Shown: one piece after another, positions 26,286-35,037 of the stretch
Layout: the number at the start of each line of letters is the position of its first letter
How positions within the stretch are numbered: the stretch's first letter is position 1
From: JANQPX01 sp965222015
Lineage (GTDB): Bacteria; Pseudomonadota; Alphaproteobacteria; Geminicoccales; Geminicoccaceae
Direction: 5' to 3'
Length of the DNA: 64,000 bases
Assembly: GCA_965222015.1 (NCBI GenBank)
Contig: CBDCTL010000017.1
Span: forward strand, 372,001-436,000
Notes under the pieces: model-generated
What the model was told of the DNA's origin: nothing
What the model saw: the letters and a program-made list of their open reading frames with translations, nothing else
Database searches by the model: none
Made by a program: the position numbers and the translations under genes

Positions 26286-27446
26286 GTGAGGGCTGTCAAC
26301 GTTGCTCTCCTGGGAGCTTGCGGCTGGATGGGAAAATGCCATTCCCTCGGCTATCGGAATGCAGCGCTTTTGTTCCCTGAGAAGAAGGTCATGCCGACGA
26401 TCAGCTGGCTAGTTGACGCCGATGAGGAGAAGGCCAAGGCGCTGCAGCCGATCTACGGTGATGCGCGTGTGTCGATCGATTGGCGCGAAGCCGTCGCAGA
26501 TCCAGCCGTTGATCTCGTCGACATATCGCTTCCCGATCATCTGCACTACGAAGTCTCGAAGGCGGCCTTGCTGGCGGGCAAGCATGTCTATTGTGAGAAG
26601 CCCTTTACGTCGACGCCCGCCGAAGCGGCGGAGCTTGCTGCTATGGCGGCCGAGCGTGGGCTGGTGACGCGTATCGGGCATAACTTTCCGAAGAATCCGG
26701 TTCATGATCTCGCGAAAGAAATTATCGACAGCGGCGAGATCGGTGAACTGGTCCTGTTCAGGGCTTCGATGCATGTCGACGTCTTGGCCGACCCAGCAAC
26801 GCCCTTCATGTGGCGCTGTGACGGCGAGCTTACGCCGACCGGCGTCGTCGGTGATGTGGCCTCCCATGTCTTCAGCTACATTCAGCGTTTGATTGGTCCT
26901 GTCGAGGAGTTGATTGCCGATACCGTGATCACGACCAAAACACGCCCCTATGTGGAAGGCTTCGGCTATGGCGTCGTGTCGCAAGATTCGCAATCGAATG
27001 AGAAGCGTGAGGTCACGAATCCGGACTTGGTCACCGTTCTCTGCACCTTCGCTGGTGGAGGCCGCGGGGTCATTGATGTCAGCCGCGTCGCCTCGGGACG
27101 GCGTTTCTTGCAGAACTATGAGATTTACGGGACCAAGGGCGGTCTTGAATTTCGCAATGATGAAGTGAATAGGCTGCGGTTTTTCGATGGCAGTGATCCG
27201 GCCAACCGTCAGGGGTATCGCGCCATCGATGTCGGGCCGGAGAACCCGAACTTCAAAGCCTTCCTGCCCGTGGCCAATTTCGGCCTGGGCTATAACGAAT
27301 TCAAAGCTATCGAGATCGCTGAAGTGGTGGAATCTGTCGCCACCGGAAAGCCCGCATGGCCGACATTTGTCGATGGCCACGCGATCATGAATGTGGTCGA
27401 TGCCTGCTTCCGGTCATCACGCGAAAGGCGATGGGTGAAGGTCTAG
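26286..27446 (+). CDS. Gfo/Idh/MocA-family NAD(P)-dependent oxidoreductase
   Basis: A 386-residue dehydrogenase with an N-terminal Rossmann fold (VALLGACGWMGKCHSLGY), the family Lys in YCEKPFTSTPAEA, and a C-terminal alpha/beta domain (GDVASHVFSYIQRLIG holds the catalytic-region His). The family oxidises sugars, inositols and their derivatives. The GTG start at 26286 follows GGGGAGGTGATGC. It is convergent with the sugar transporter operon on the other strand (13 bp between stops). Confidence 0.9.
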   Translation: MRAVNVALLGACGWMGKCHSLGYRNAALLFPEKKVMPTISWLVDADEEKAKALQPIYGDARVSIDWREAVADPAVDLVDISLPDHLHYEVSKAALLAGKHVYCEKPFTSTPAEAAELAAMAAERGLVTRIGHNFPKNPVHDLAKEIIDSGEIGELVLFRASMHVDVLADPATPFMWRCDGELTPTGVVGDVASHVFSYIQRLIGPVEELIADTVITTKTRPYVEGFGYGVVSQDSQSNEKREVTNPDLVTVLCTFAGGGRGVIDVSRVASGRRFLQNYEIYGTKGGLEFRNDEVNRLRFFDGSDPANRQGYRAIDVGPENPNFKAFLPVANFGLGYNEFKAIEIAEVVESVATGKPAWPTFVDGHAIMNVVDACFRSSRERRWVKV

Positions 27447-27459
27447 TGCTGTGACCCCA

Positions 27460-28680
27460 TCATCCCGTTGGGGAGCCGCCGCCTGCCAAGCGTTCAATTC
27501 CGCGATCGACGGAAACGGCGATGACCAAGAGGAGGCCGGTGACGATCAATCGCGCTTCGTTGGCGACGCCCATGAGATTGAGGCCATTCGACACCGTGGC
27601 GATGATCAGCGCCCCGAATAACGCGCCTGTAACACGTCCACGTCCGCCGAACAGGCTGACGCCGCCGATCACGGCTGCGGCGATCGACTCGAGCAGCAGA
27701 GCACCGCCACCGATCCCGCCGCCGGACGAGACGGAAACGCCGAGAATTCGTGATGCGGCGAGGATGCCAGCAAAGGCCGCAAGGCCGCCTGCGACGGCAA
27801 ATGACGTGATCTTGACGCGTGCGACCTTGATGCCGCTTCGCCGAGCGGCTTCGACGCTATTGCCGACGGCGTAGAGGTGCTGGCCAAAGCGGGTCTCGGC
27901 GGTCACGAAAGTGGCGATGGCCACGATCGCGACGAACAGGATGAGCGGCATCGGCAGGCCGTTTCTCTGCGATAGGAAGAGCAGCGTTGCGATTGCCAGC
28001 GTTCCGACGATGGTGATTGGCAGAATGAGGAGCCGCAAGGCGGAGGCTTCGAGCCCCGCCCGGCGACGGGCAACCAGCGTCGAGGCTTGAAGGGCTGTGA
28101 AGATTGCCAGCCCGGCCAGGACGAGACTCCAGGCAGGCGTACCGGAGATATAGGTGCCGGCAATCTTCTCGACGCCGGTGCCGAGGAGGTTATAGCGGCC
28201 GGTTCTGGGGAGCAGCAGAAGCTGTACGCCGTTGAGCACGAGCCCGACGCCGAGGGTGACGACGAAGGATGGCACGCCGATGAGCGTTATCCAGCGTCCG
28301 GAGATGGCGCCGATAGCGACGCCGGTCATCACGCCAAGACTGATGGCGAGTGGAATCGGCAGGCCGATATCAACCACCAGCTTTGACATCAACACGCTGG
28401 CAACGCCGCTGGTTGCCGCGACCGACAGATCGATCTCGCCAACCAGCAAGACGAAGACCAGGCCGACGGCGATGATCCCGGTGACCGTGCTCTGAATGAG
28501 GAGGTTGTTGATATTGCGGCTGGTCAGAAAAACATCGCTCTGCGTTGCGAAGAACAGGATGAGCACCAGCAGGCCGAAGGCGACCGGCAACAGGCGCAGT
28601 TCATTGCCCAGCCGCTCAATGAAGGAGCGCTCGCTTGCCGTCGAAACCGGCTTGTCCAGCCTTTCGGCTACAGCATTCAT
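27460..28680 (-). CDS. Xylose/ribose-type sugar ABC permease
   Basis: A 406-residue inner-membrane protein of the BPD_transp_2 family, close in length to XylH (about ten membrane segments) and longer than RbsC. It contains LLVGEIDLSVAATSGVASV, a family motif, and GGIGGGALLLESIAAAVIGG near the C-terminus. Last gene of the three-gene operon SBP-ATPase-permease. Confidence 0.93.
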   Translation of the reverse strand: MNAVAERLDKPVSTASERSFIERLGNELRLLPVAFGLLVLILFFATQSDVFLTSRNINNLLIQSTVTGIIAVGLVFVLLVGEIDLSVAATSGVASVLMSKLVVDIGLPIPLAISLGVMTGVAIGAISGRWITLIGVPSFVVTLGVGLVLNGVQLLLLPRTGRYNLLGTGVEKIAGTYISGTPAWSLVLAGLAIFTALQASTLVARRRAGLEASALRLLILPITIVGTLAIATLLFLSQRNGLPMPLILFVAIVAIATFVTAETRFGQHLYAVGNSVEAARRSGIKVARVKITSFAVAGGLAAFAGILAASRILGVSVSSGGGIGGGALLLESIAAAVIGGVSLFGGRGRVTGALFGALIIATVSNGLNLMGVANEARLIVTGLLLVIAVSVDRGIERLAGGGSPTG

Positions 28681-28695
28681 CGAAACATCACGCCC

Positions 28696-29484
28696 TCAGC
28701 CGGCAAGATTAACGCCCTCATTGCCCCCCACCATCGCATTCACCACTTGCTCGCCACTCACCTCGCTCGATCGGTAGCTCGCGACATTGCGGCCGAGACG
28801 CAGAACCTCGATCCTGTCCGTGACCTCCAGCACGAAACGGTGAATGTCATGGGAGATCACCAGCACCGCGAGGCCTTGGCTGGCAAGGTCGCGTATCAGC
28901 TTGCCGACTTCCTCCGCCGCCGAGTGACTGAGCGCCGCCGTCGGTTCGTCGAAGAGGACGACTTCGGGTTGCCAGAGAATGGCGCGGGCAATGGCGATAT
29001 TCTGTCGTTGCCCGCCGGACATGGCGCCGACATTGCGAGTAAGCGAGATGCCCTCGAGCCTGAGGCGACGCAGGACTTCCTTTGCCCGCACTTCACATTG
29101 CGCACGGGTGAGCCGAAATCCCGTCCACCAAGGTCCCGTCAATTCGCGACCGAGAAACAGGTTCTGGACTGCATCCAGATTGTTGCAGAGCGCCAGATCC
29201 TGATAGACGGTTTGAATGCCGAGTTCGGTCGCTTCGGAAGGACTATCGAGATCAACCTCGTCGCCTCTGAACAGATAGTCGCCGCTATCCTTGCGCAGAA
29301 CACCGGCCATGATCTTGACCAATGTCGACTTGCCGGCGCCATTGTCGCCCACGAGCGCAACGACTTCGCCCGGTTGCAGATCCAACGACACATCATCAAG
29401 AGCCTGCACACCGCCGAATGCCTTGCTGACACCGCGCATGCTCAAGATCGGCAGAGCAGTTGAGAGAGATGCCTCCCGCGACAT
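28696..29484 (-). CDS. Sugar ABC transporter ATP-binding protein (single-domain RbsA/XylG type)
   Basis: A 262-residue ATPase with one nucleotide-binding domain only, where RbsA/XylG proteins usually have two. Walker A is GDNGAGKST, the signature is MSGGQRQNIAIARAILW, Walker B is VLFDEPTAALS and the H-loop VISHD. Single-domain members (FrcA type) dimerise. The permease start is 15 bp downstream; upstream lies a 172-bp gap full of dyad symmetry. Confidence 0.93.
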   Translation of the reverse strand: MSREASLSTALPILSMRGVSKAFGGVQALDDVSLDLQPGEVVALVGDNGAGKSTLVKIMAGVLRKDSGDYLFRGDEVDLDSPSEATELGIQTVYQDLALCNNLDAVQNLFLGRELTGPWWTGFRLTRAQCEVRAKEVLRRLRLEGISLTRNVGAMSGGQRQNIAIARAILWQPEVVLFDEPTAALSHSAAEEVGKLIRDLASQGLAVLVISHDIHRFVLEVTDRIEVLRLGRNVASYRSSEVSGEQVVNAMVGGNEGVNLAG

Positions 29485-29515
29485 GGGCTCGCTATTCCAA
29501 CTCGATCAAGAGCAT

Positions 29516-29624
29516 GGGCCACATCCTGCGATGTGGCCCCCTGGCTTCGCCAGTGGTGCGACCACAATGATGATTCCCTATGTGAAGATCATAACATGTT
29601 GATTCTGCGAAGCTAAGCTTCGCA
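29516..29624 (-). promoter_or_regulatory. Cluster of hairpins and palindromes between SBP and ATPase genes
   Basis: Four separate dyads lie here. 29516-29539 has perfect 10-bp arms GGGCCACATC/GATGTGGCCC with a 4-nt loop. 29541-29553 is CTGGC-TTC-GCCAG. 29553-29565 is GTGGT-GCG-ACCAC, a perfect GntR-type operator shape. 29606-29624 is TGCGAAGCT-A-AGCTTCGCA. The first two would fold strongly in the mRNA and may stabilise the SBP transcript or attenuate ATPase/permease expression; the third may be a protein-binding site. Confidence 0.6.
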
Positions 29625-29631
29625 CCATATG

Positions 29632-29661
29632 GGAACCGAATGATGTGGTCATACCGCTAGA
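29632..29661. repeat. 30-bp repeat with GntR-operator-like core, copy 2
   Basis: 26 of 30 bases match 7050-7079. Core on the plus strand: GATGTGGTCATACCGCTAGA. It covers the last codon and stop of the SBP gene. The dyad GTGGT-CAT-ACCGC resembles the palindrome at 29553-29565, 80 bp away. Confidence 0.6.
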
Positions 29662-30751
29662 GTTTGTCCTTGCAGGTCTCGGTATCTTCTCCTCCCTGGC
29701 AGACCTCCTCCCAGGTGTAGATGCCGGCATCGACGACATCGCCGACATTGTCGATGGTGACGTTGTTGACCGGAAGGAAGGCTGCCGGAACATCCATGTG
29801 CTCGTTGTTGACCTCGCCGTTGATCCATTGTTCGGGGAGCGTTTCACCGTTCAAGATCGTCACGGCCGTGTCCGCAGCCGCCTCGGCCATGACGCGCAGA
29901 TCCTTGAAGACCGTGTTGTCCTGCCAGCCCTGGACGATGAACTGCAGGGCCTCGATGGTTGCGTCCTGACCGCCGGTAACGACGATTTCGCCCTTGTTGT
30001 ACCCTTGCGAAATCAACGCCGCGACTGAGCCGCCCGTGGTGCCGTCATTCATGCCGAGAAACATATCGACATCGCCGCCGGTACGCGTCAGGCAATCCTC
30101 GGCAAAGGCCTGGGCCTGCACCGGGTCCCAATTCGGCGTGAACTGCTCGCAAACGACCTCGACTCGGCCGGCATCCATCAAAGGCTGCAAGAATTCATTC
30201 TGACCGATTTCGTATTGGATCGTGCCGTATTCGCCCTGGTTGCCTTTGACCCGCGCGATCTTGACCACGTCCTTGTCCATGGCCTCGATCAGCGCTGCAG
30301 CGCGCTCACCCTGGGCTTGGCCCACGGCGAGAGCATTGAACAGGATATGCGCCTCGGCTTTGCCGCCGACCGCGTCATGCTCGTAGAGCAACATCGGAAC
30401 GCCTGCATCCTCGGCGGCCTTGAGAGCGCCTGCGGCAAGATTGGCGTCCGACGAGGTGTAGACGATCAGATCAGCGTCTTGCGCCAGGGCGTCCTCGACC
30501 AGCCGTTGCTGACGATCCGGATCACCCTCACCGTTTTGCACGGTTACCTCGGCGTTTGGCATGCGCTCTTCCATCGCAGCGACGAAGAGTGGCGCGTCCC
30601 GCCGCTCGAAACGAATGGTCGTGCTGTTCGGCAGCATAAAGAACACCTTGGCGTCGCCGTCGGCGGCCTCCGCAGGCATGCCGGTTGACAGCGTCAATAA
30701 AGCCAGCGTCGAAACGGCCAAACCGTGAAGCTTCTTAAATTCTCGTTGCAT
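29657..30751 (-). CDS. XylF-like sugar ABC substrate-binding protein
   Basis: A 364-residue periplasmic binding protein (Peripla_BP_4). Its Sec signal ends MPAEAADG. The fold begins FFMLPNSTTIRFERRDAPLF, which mirrors XylF/D-xylose-type receptors; GGQDATIEALQFIVQGWQDN and TVFKD form the hinge/ligand region. ATG 30751 has an AGGGAGGA-type site upstream. An aldopentose or aldohexose ligand is likely. First gene of the operon. Confidence 0.92.
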   Translation of the reverse strand: MQREFKKLHGLAVSTLALLTLSTGMPAEAADGDAKVFFMLPNSTTIRFERRDAPLFVAAMEERMPNAEVTVQNGEGDPDRQQRLVEDALAQDADLIVYTSSDANLAAGALKAAEDAGVPMLLYEHDAVGGKAEAHILFNALAVGQAQGERAAALIEAMDKDVVKIARVKGNQGEYGTIQYEIGQNEFLQPLMDAGRVEVVCEQFTPNWDPVQAQAFAEDCLTRTGGDVDMFLGMNDGTTGGSVAALISQGYNKGEIVVTGGQDATIEALQFIVQGWQDNTVFKDLRVMAEAAADTAVTILNGETLPEQWINGEVNNEHMDVPAAFLPVNNVTIDNVGDVVDAGIYTWEEVCQGGEDTETCKDKL

Positions 30752-30824
30752 CTTGTTCGTCCTCCCTGGTTGTCGCTTTCACATCTTTTCGAGCTCAAGC
30801 CACCGCGCCGCCTGAGCGCACTAT

Positions 30825-31964
30825 TCATGATCCCACCGTCACCCAATCTCCCTGTCTCGCCGAGAGATGAATGGCGTCGACGGTCTCCTGGATGCGGCAG
30901 GCCTCACTGAAATCGGGAAAGCAGCTCATGTTGCCGCTGCAATAAGTATCCAGGAGTTCCGCGACCTCGATGACCTTCAGATCGTTGAAACCCAAATGGT
31001 GGCCGGGCGCAGGGCAGAAGGCTTCGTATGGCGGATGTGCCGGCCCCGATTCGATGCGGGTGAAACCCGCTTTGCTTTTCGACGAAGAGTTGCGGTACAG
31101 CAAAAGTTCGTTCATGCGCTCTTGCGAAAAGGCAATCGCCCCGTCTTTGCCGGTGATCTCGAAGGACAGATCCATGGTGCGGCCGGTGGCTGCCCAATTG
31201 GCCTCGATACTACCGATCGCGCCTTGCTCGAAGCGGAGGAGCGCATGGGCGTGATCATCGACCAGAACGGGCTTTCGCTCAGAGGCGCCAAGGGCGATCG
31301 GCCTGTCCTTGAAGATTGTCTCGACAGCCCCGCTGACGGATGTGATCGGCCCGACGAGGTAGCACGCGAGCGACAGGATATGACTGCCGATATCAGCCAG
31401 CGCGCCGCCGCCTTCGGGATCGGTGCGAAACGAGTGCGGCGTGTCCGGGCTTGCCATGTAGTTCTCGGCGTGGCGTCCGCGAAAGCCGGTGATGTCGCCG
31501 ATTTCGCCATCGCGGATCAGATCCCGCGCGAGCTTGATCATCGGGTTTCTGAGAAAATTGAACCCGACCAGCGTGAGCACGCCGGCCTCGTCCGCCGCCT
31601 TCAGCATGCGGTGCGCCGAGCGAGCCGTCGTCGAGAGCGGCTTTTCGCAATAGATCGCTTTTCCCTCGGCTGCTGCCGCCAGGACGATCGGTTCGTGCAG
31701 CTTGTTCGGCGCGGTGATCGCGACGATGTCGATCGCCGGATCGGTAACAAGGTCGGACCATCTGCCGGTCGAACGGCGAAAGCCCAAAGCTGCAGCGGAT
31801 CTTTTCGCGGTCTCGACATCAATATCCGCGAGCATGTCGAGTTCGACCTCGCATGGCAGATCGAAGAGCCCGCCGACGGATCGAAAGGCATTCGCATGGC
31901 ACTTGCCCATGAAGCCCGCGCCGATCAAGCCGACGCTTACGTGATCGGCGCGCCGATCCGCCAC
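30825..31964 (-). CDS. Gfo/Idh/MocA-family oxidoreductase
   Basis: A 379-residue dehydrogenase: Rossmann motif VGLIGAGFMGKCHANAFR, family Lys in YCEKPLSTTARSA, catalytic-region ALADIGSHILSLACYLVG. It is closest in style to MviM/inositol-dehydrogenase-like members. It overlaps by 1 bp the stop of the upstream dehydrogenase gene and lies 73 bp before the sugar SBP start, so dehydrogenases and transporter may form one unit. Confidence 0.9.
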   Translation of the reverse strand: MADRRADHVSVGLIGAGFMGKCHANAFRSVGGLFDLPCEVELDMLADIDVETAKRSAAALGFRRSTGRWSDLVTDPAIDIVAITAPNKLHEPIVLAAAAEGKAIYCEKPLSTTARSAHRMLKAADEAGVLTLVGFNFLRNPMIKLARDLIRDGEIGDITGFRGRHAENYMASPDTPHSFRTDPEGGGALADIGSHILSLACYLVGPITSVSGAVETIFKDRPIALGASERKPVLVDDHAHALLRFEQGAIGSIEANWAATGRTMDLSFEITGKDGAIAFSQERMNELLLYRNSSSKSKAGFTRIESGPAHPPYEAFCPAPGHHLGFNDLKVIEVAELLDTYCSGNMSCFPDFSEACRIQETVDAIHLSARQGDWVTVGS

Positions 31965-32980
31965 TAGGAGCGATCCTTGCCGTAGTCGACGCTGATCGGT
32001 CTGTTCTCCTTTCGAGACTGGATCGCCGCCTCGGCGAGAATGAGGGCGCGCCGGCCATCCTCGAACGAGACGCTTGGGGGGCGTTTCGCTTTCAGGCAGT
32101 CAAGGAAGTCATTGATCTCCGCTGCATAGGCGGCGCGGTATCGCTCGATGAAGAAGTAGAGCAAGGGATCGCGCTGAGCCGTGCGCCCTTTGCCGTAACG
32201 GGAGACTTCGGTTGGCCGGACATTGTTCGAGCGCACCATACCAAGCGCGCCGAACGCTTCGACGCGTTGATCATAGCCATAGTTCGTGCGGCGTGAATTG
32301 TTGATATGGCAAAGCGTGCCCGAAGACGTCTGCATCGTGACCATCGCGGTATCGACATCGTTGAGCTCGGCGAAGACCGGGTCGACCCGGTTCGAAGCCA
32401 TGGCGAAGACTTCGACCGGCTCTTCGCCGAGAACGAAACGCGCCATGTCGAAATCATGAATGGTGGTGTCACGAAACAGGCCGCCGCATGCTTCGAGAAT
32501 GGGGCGGGGCGGTGGCGGTCCCGGGTCGCGACTGGTGATGATCAGCAGTTCCAGATCGCCGATCTCGCCATTGCGTACGGCGTCGTGCACGGCTCGATGG
32601 GACGGATCGAAACGGCGGTTGAAGCCCATCTGTAACGGCACGTCGAACTTGGCCAATTGTTCGCGGCATTCTTCGACCTTGTTCAAGTCGACATCGATGG
32701 GCTTTTCGCAAAGGATCGGTTTATTCGCTTTCGCCGAGCGCAGGATGAGATCAACATGGGTATCGGTGGGGGATGCGATCAGCACGGCGTCAACATCGTC
32801 AGCCGCCAACACCTGATCGACATCATCGGCCACCTTGGCGCCGACGTCGGCTGCGGTCTGTTGGGCTCGCTCCGTGTCGACATCGTAGCACCAGCTCACG
32901 GACGCGGGCGTATCCGTGGTGATCAAGCCTGCATGCATGCGGCCGATCCGACCACTGCCCAGCACGCCGAAACGAACCAT
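31964..32980 (-). CDS. Inositol 2-dehydrogenase-like (Gfo/Idh/MocA) oxidoreductase
   Basis: A 338-residue dehydrogenase with Rossmann motif FGVLGSGRIGRMHAGLI, family Lys in ILCEKPIDVD, and the IolG-type catalytic motif GFNRRFDPSHRAVHDAV followed by FRDTTIHDFDMARFVLGEEP. myo-Inositol or a related polyol is a likely substrate. It is strikingly similar to the protein encoded at 35038-36030. Its start is divergent from the HTH-SBP regulator gene, 254 bp apart; no gene is seen in that gap. Confidence 0.9.
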   Translation of the reverse strand: MVRFGVLGSGRIGRMHAGLITTDTPASVSWCYDVDTERAQQTAADVGAKVADDVDQVLAADDVDAVLIASPTDTHVDLILRSAKANKPILCEKPIDVDLNKVEECREQLAKFDVPLQMGFNRRFDPSHRAVHDAVRNGEIGDLELLIITSRDPGPPPPRPILEACGGLFRDTTIHDFDMARFVLGEEPVEVFAMASNRVDPVFAELNDVDTAMVTMQTSSGTLCHINNSRRTNYGYDQRVEAFGALGMVRSNNVRPTEVSRYGKGRTAQRDPLLYFFIERYRAAYAAEINDFLDCLKAKRPPSVSFEDGRRALILAEAAIQSRKENRPISVDYGKDRS

Positions 32981-33234
32981 GTTCCCTCCCCGATTATTCT
33001 CCGCCGCCGCCCTTGATAGGTCGCCACTTGCCGTGCACCGTGAGGTAGAGCTCGCCGTTTGTTAGGGGCTCCCTCAGGCCGACTTCGGCGCTTCTATCAT
33101 TCCATTCACACCCATCGCTCGTTCGGCGGCAAGGAGAAGGGTGTCCATTTTGGAATTTTCGCTCTTGGGCTCCGCGATAACCCGTTGTAGTCTCTTGAAA
33201 AACGAGGCGATGCTTATCCGCCCGAGGGGGCAAC

Positions 33235-35007
33235 ATGCAAAGCTCGAAACAAGCCTTGGCAGGGACAAAGAAGAACCTGGAGGATGCGTTCCAGGAGTCT
33301 CCTCATCGATCGGCGATGTCCAGCCATGAGCTTGCCCGGTTCATAGAATTCGCGGCGCATCTGGAAGAGGAGACACAAGCCAGTCTGGCGTTGCGCGGCA
33401 ACACGCGCGAGATGCGCATCATGCTTCAGCTCATGCGAAGCCACCTTCGCGGTCAGCTGGAGACGCCATCCTCGTTGATCGCCGCTTCCGGGTTGCCGCG
33501 CGGCACGGCGCATCGGCTTATCCTCGACATGTTGGAGCAGGGCCAGATCGTCAAAAGACCGCGGACGAAATCGGGTAAGACTTTCTCTCTTCATCCAAGT
33601 GAAAAGCTGGTCTGCAGCTGGATCGAATATGCCAGGCGGATGAAAGCGACGCTTGGCTCCCTGTTCGGCCTGGCCGACGGGTCCGAGTATTTCTTTGGTG
33701 CTTCCTATATGTCCGCCTCGATCATTCCGCCTCTGCCGATCATGAAAGAGCCGCTGCCTCTGAAAGGGGATCTGCGCATTCTCATGCACTCCGATCCGAC
33801 TTTTCTCGCGATGCATACCCTAAAGCGACAGTTCGAGATGAATTTCGGCGTCGATGTCGATGGCCGCGCACTGACCATCGATCGGCTGCATCGGGAGATC
33901 CTGGACAACGCTGAGCGTTCCGCATCGCGTTATGATATCGTCACCTGCGATCTCTGCTGGATGACCGAGATGGCTGAAAGTGGTGCGATCGGCTCGCTCG
34001 ACGAGCTGCTCGAACAAGAACCGCTCGACATCATGGACTTCCATCCCGAAGCCGTTGCCGCCTCACGATACCGGAACATGCTTTACGGTGTGCCGGTTCA
34101 GACGACCCCGGAGCTTCTGATCTATCGCACCGACATTTTTGCAAGGGAAGGCATCTCGCCGCCGCGCACCCTGGACGAGCTCGTTGGAGCAGCACGCCAT
34201 TTGCACAAACCGATCGAGCAGATCAGCGGCCTTGCCTGGAACGGCGCGCGCGGGACACCGGTCGGTACGACCTTCATCATGGTCATGGCGGATTTCGGCC
34301 AGCCGGTCTTGAATCTGCCGCGAAGAGGGGATGGCTTCGCCAATGACGATCTCTCCAGCGATCGTTATCGGCCGATGCTGGATTCCGAGCAGGCGTTGCA
34401 GGCTGCCGAATTTCTACTGGAATGCCTCGACTACTCGCCGCCGAACGTTTTGCAGATGTCATGGTACGAGCGGGCCAAATGCTATGCCGACGGTCATGCC
34501 GCCATGGCCTATTGCTACACGCAGATCATGCCGCTTTTCGAGCACCGACTGGATTCGCCGGCACATGGCAAAACAGGCTACCTGCCGCACCCGCCCGCCA
34601 GAGACCTGCCGTCGATCGCCCCCCTTGGCGGCTGGTCACTTTGCATGCCGTCCAATCTGGCGCCGGAAAGGCGACGTGCGACCATCAAGGCTATACGTAC
34701 ACTGACGTCCGCCGCCGCGACCAAGCTCTATATGGAAAACGGCAGCGTTGTCAGCTCGCGTTTCAGTGTGTGCAACGATCCCCATGTAGCCGAGCTCGGA
34801 CCCATGATTCCGATCGTCGACAAGATGGCGCGCGACGGCGTCTTGCGGATGTGGCCGCGACCTGCCGTCGCCGAGCTGCCCGACATCGTCGCCATTCTCG
34901 GCGATGAAATTCACACCATGCTTCAGCGCAGCAAGCGACCACGCACCGCACTTGCCGATGCCCAAAACCGTTGCGATCGCATGATGCGTGCCCATGGGCG
35001 TTACTGA
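33235..35007 (+). CDS. Winged-HTH regulator fused to a family-1 extracellular solute-binding domain
   Basis: A 590-residue protein without signal peptide or membrane segment. Residues about 57-122 form a MarR-like winged helix (TPSSLIAASGLPRGTAHRLI as helix-turn-helix, then a basic wing KRPRTKSGK). Residues about 175-585 are a whole SBP_bac_1 (maltose-type) receptor: YDIVTCDLCWMTEMAESG, YGVPVQTTPELLIYRTDIF, AWNGARGTPVG, and a C-terminal QNRCDRMMR helix. The same blocks occur in the transporter SBP at 41878-43227 (LGIPLQPHPEIFAYRKDIF, CWNAARGTPIG). The inferred role is a cytoplasmic one-component sensor for the sugar/polyol imported by the neighbouring systems. AGGGGGCAAC precedes ATG 33235. 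It lies between two IolG-like genes on the opposite strand. Confidence 0.85.
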   Translation: MQSSKQALAGTKKNLEDAFQESPHRSAMSSHELARFIEFAAHLEEETQASLALRGNTREMRIMLQLMRSHLRGQLETPSSLIAASGLPRGTAHRLILDMLEQGQIVKRPRTKSGKTFSLHPSEKLVCSWIEYARRMKATLGSLFGLADGSEYFFGASYMSASIIPPLPIMKEPLPLKGDLRILMHSDPTFLAMHTLKRQFEMNFGVDVDGRALTIDRLHREILDNAERSASRYDIVTCDLCWMTEMAESGAIGSLDELLEQEPLDIMDFHPEAVAASRYRNMLYGVPVQTTPELLIYRTDIFAREGISPPRTLDELVGAARHLHKPIEQISGLAWNGARGTPVGTTFIMVMADFGQPVLNLPRRGDGFANDDLSSDRYRPMLDSEQALQAAEFLLECLDYSPPNVLQMSWYERAKCYADGHAAMAYCYTQIMPLFEHRLDSPAHGKTGYLPHPPARDLPSIAPLGGWSLCMPSNLAPERRRATIKAIRTLTSAAATKLYMENGSVVSSRFSVCNDPHVAELGPMIPIVDKMARDGVLRMWPRPAVAELPDIVAILGDEIHTMLQRSKRPRTALADAQNRCDRMMRAHGRY

Positions 35008-35037
35008 AGACGGAAGAGCGAAGGTCGTCGAGAGCCG

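Noticed and set aside
32994..33236. 80-codon minus-strand frame in the gap between the IolG-like and regulator genes
   Set aside because: No RBS, no recognisable composition, and it would fill the whole divergent promoter region.
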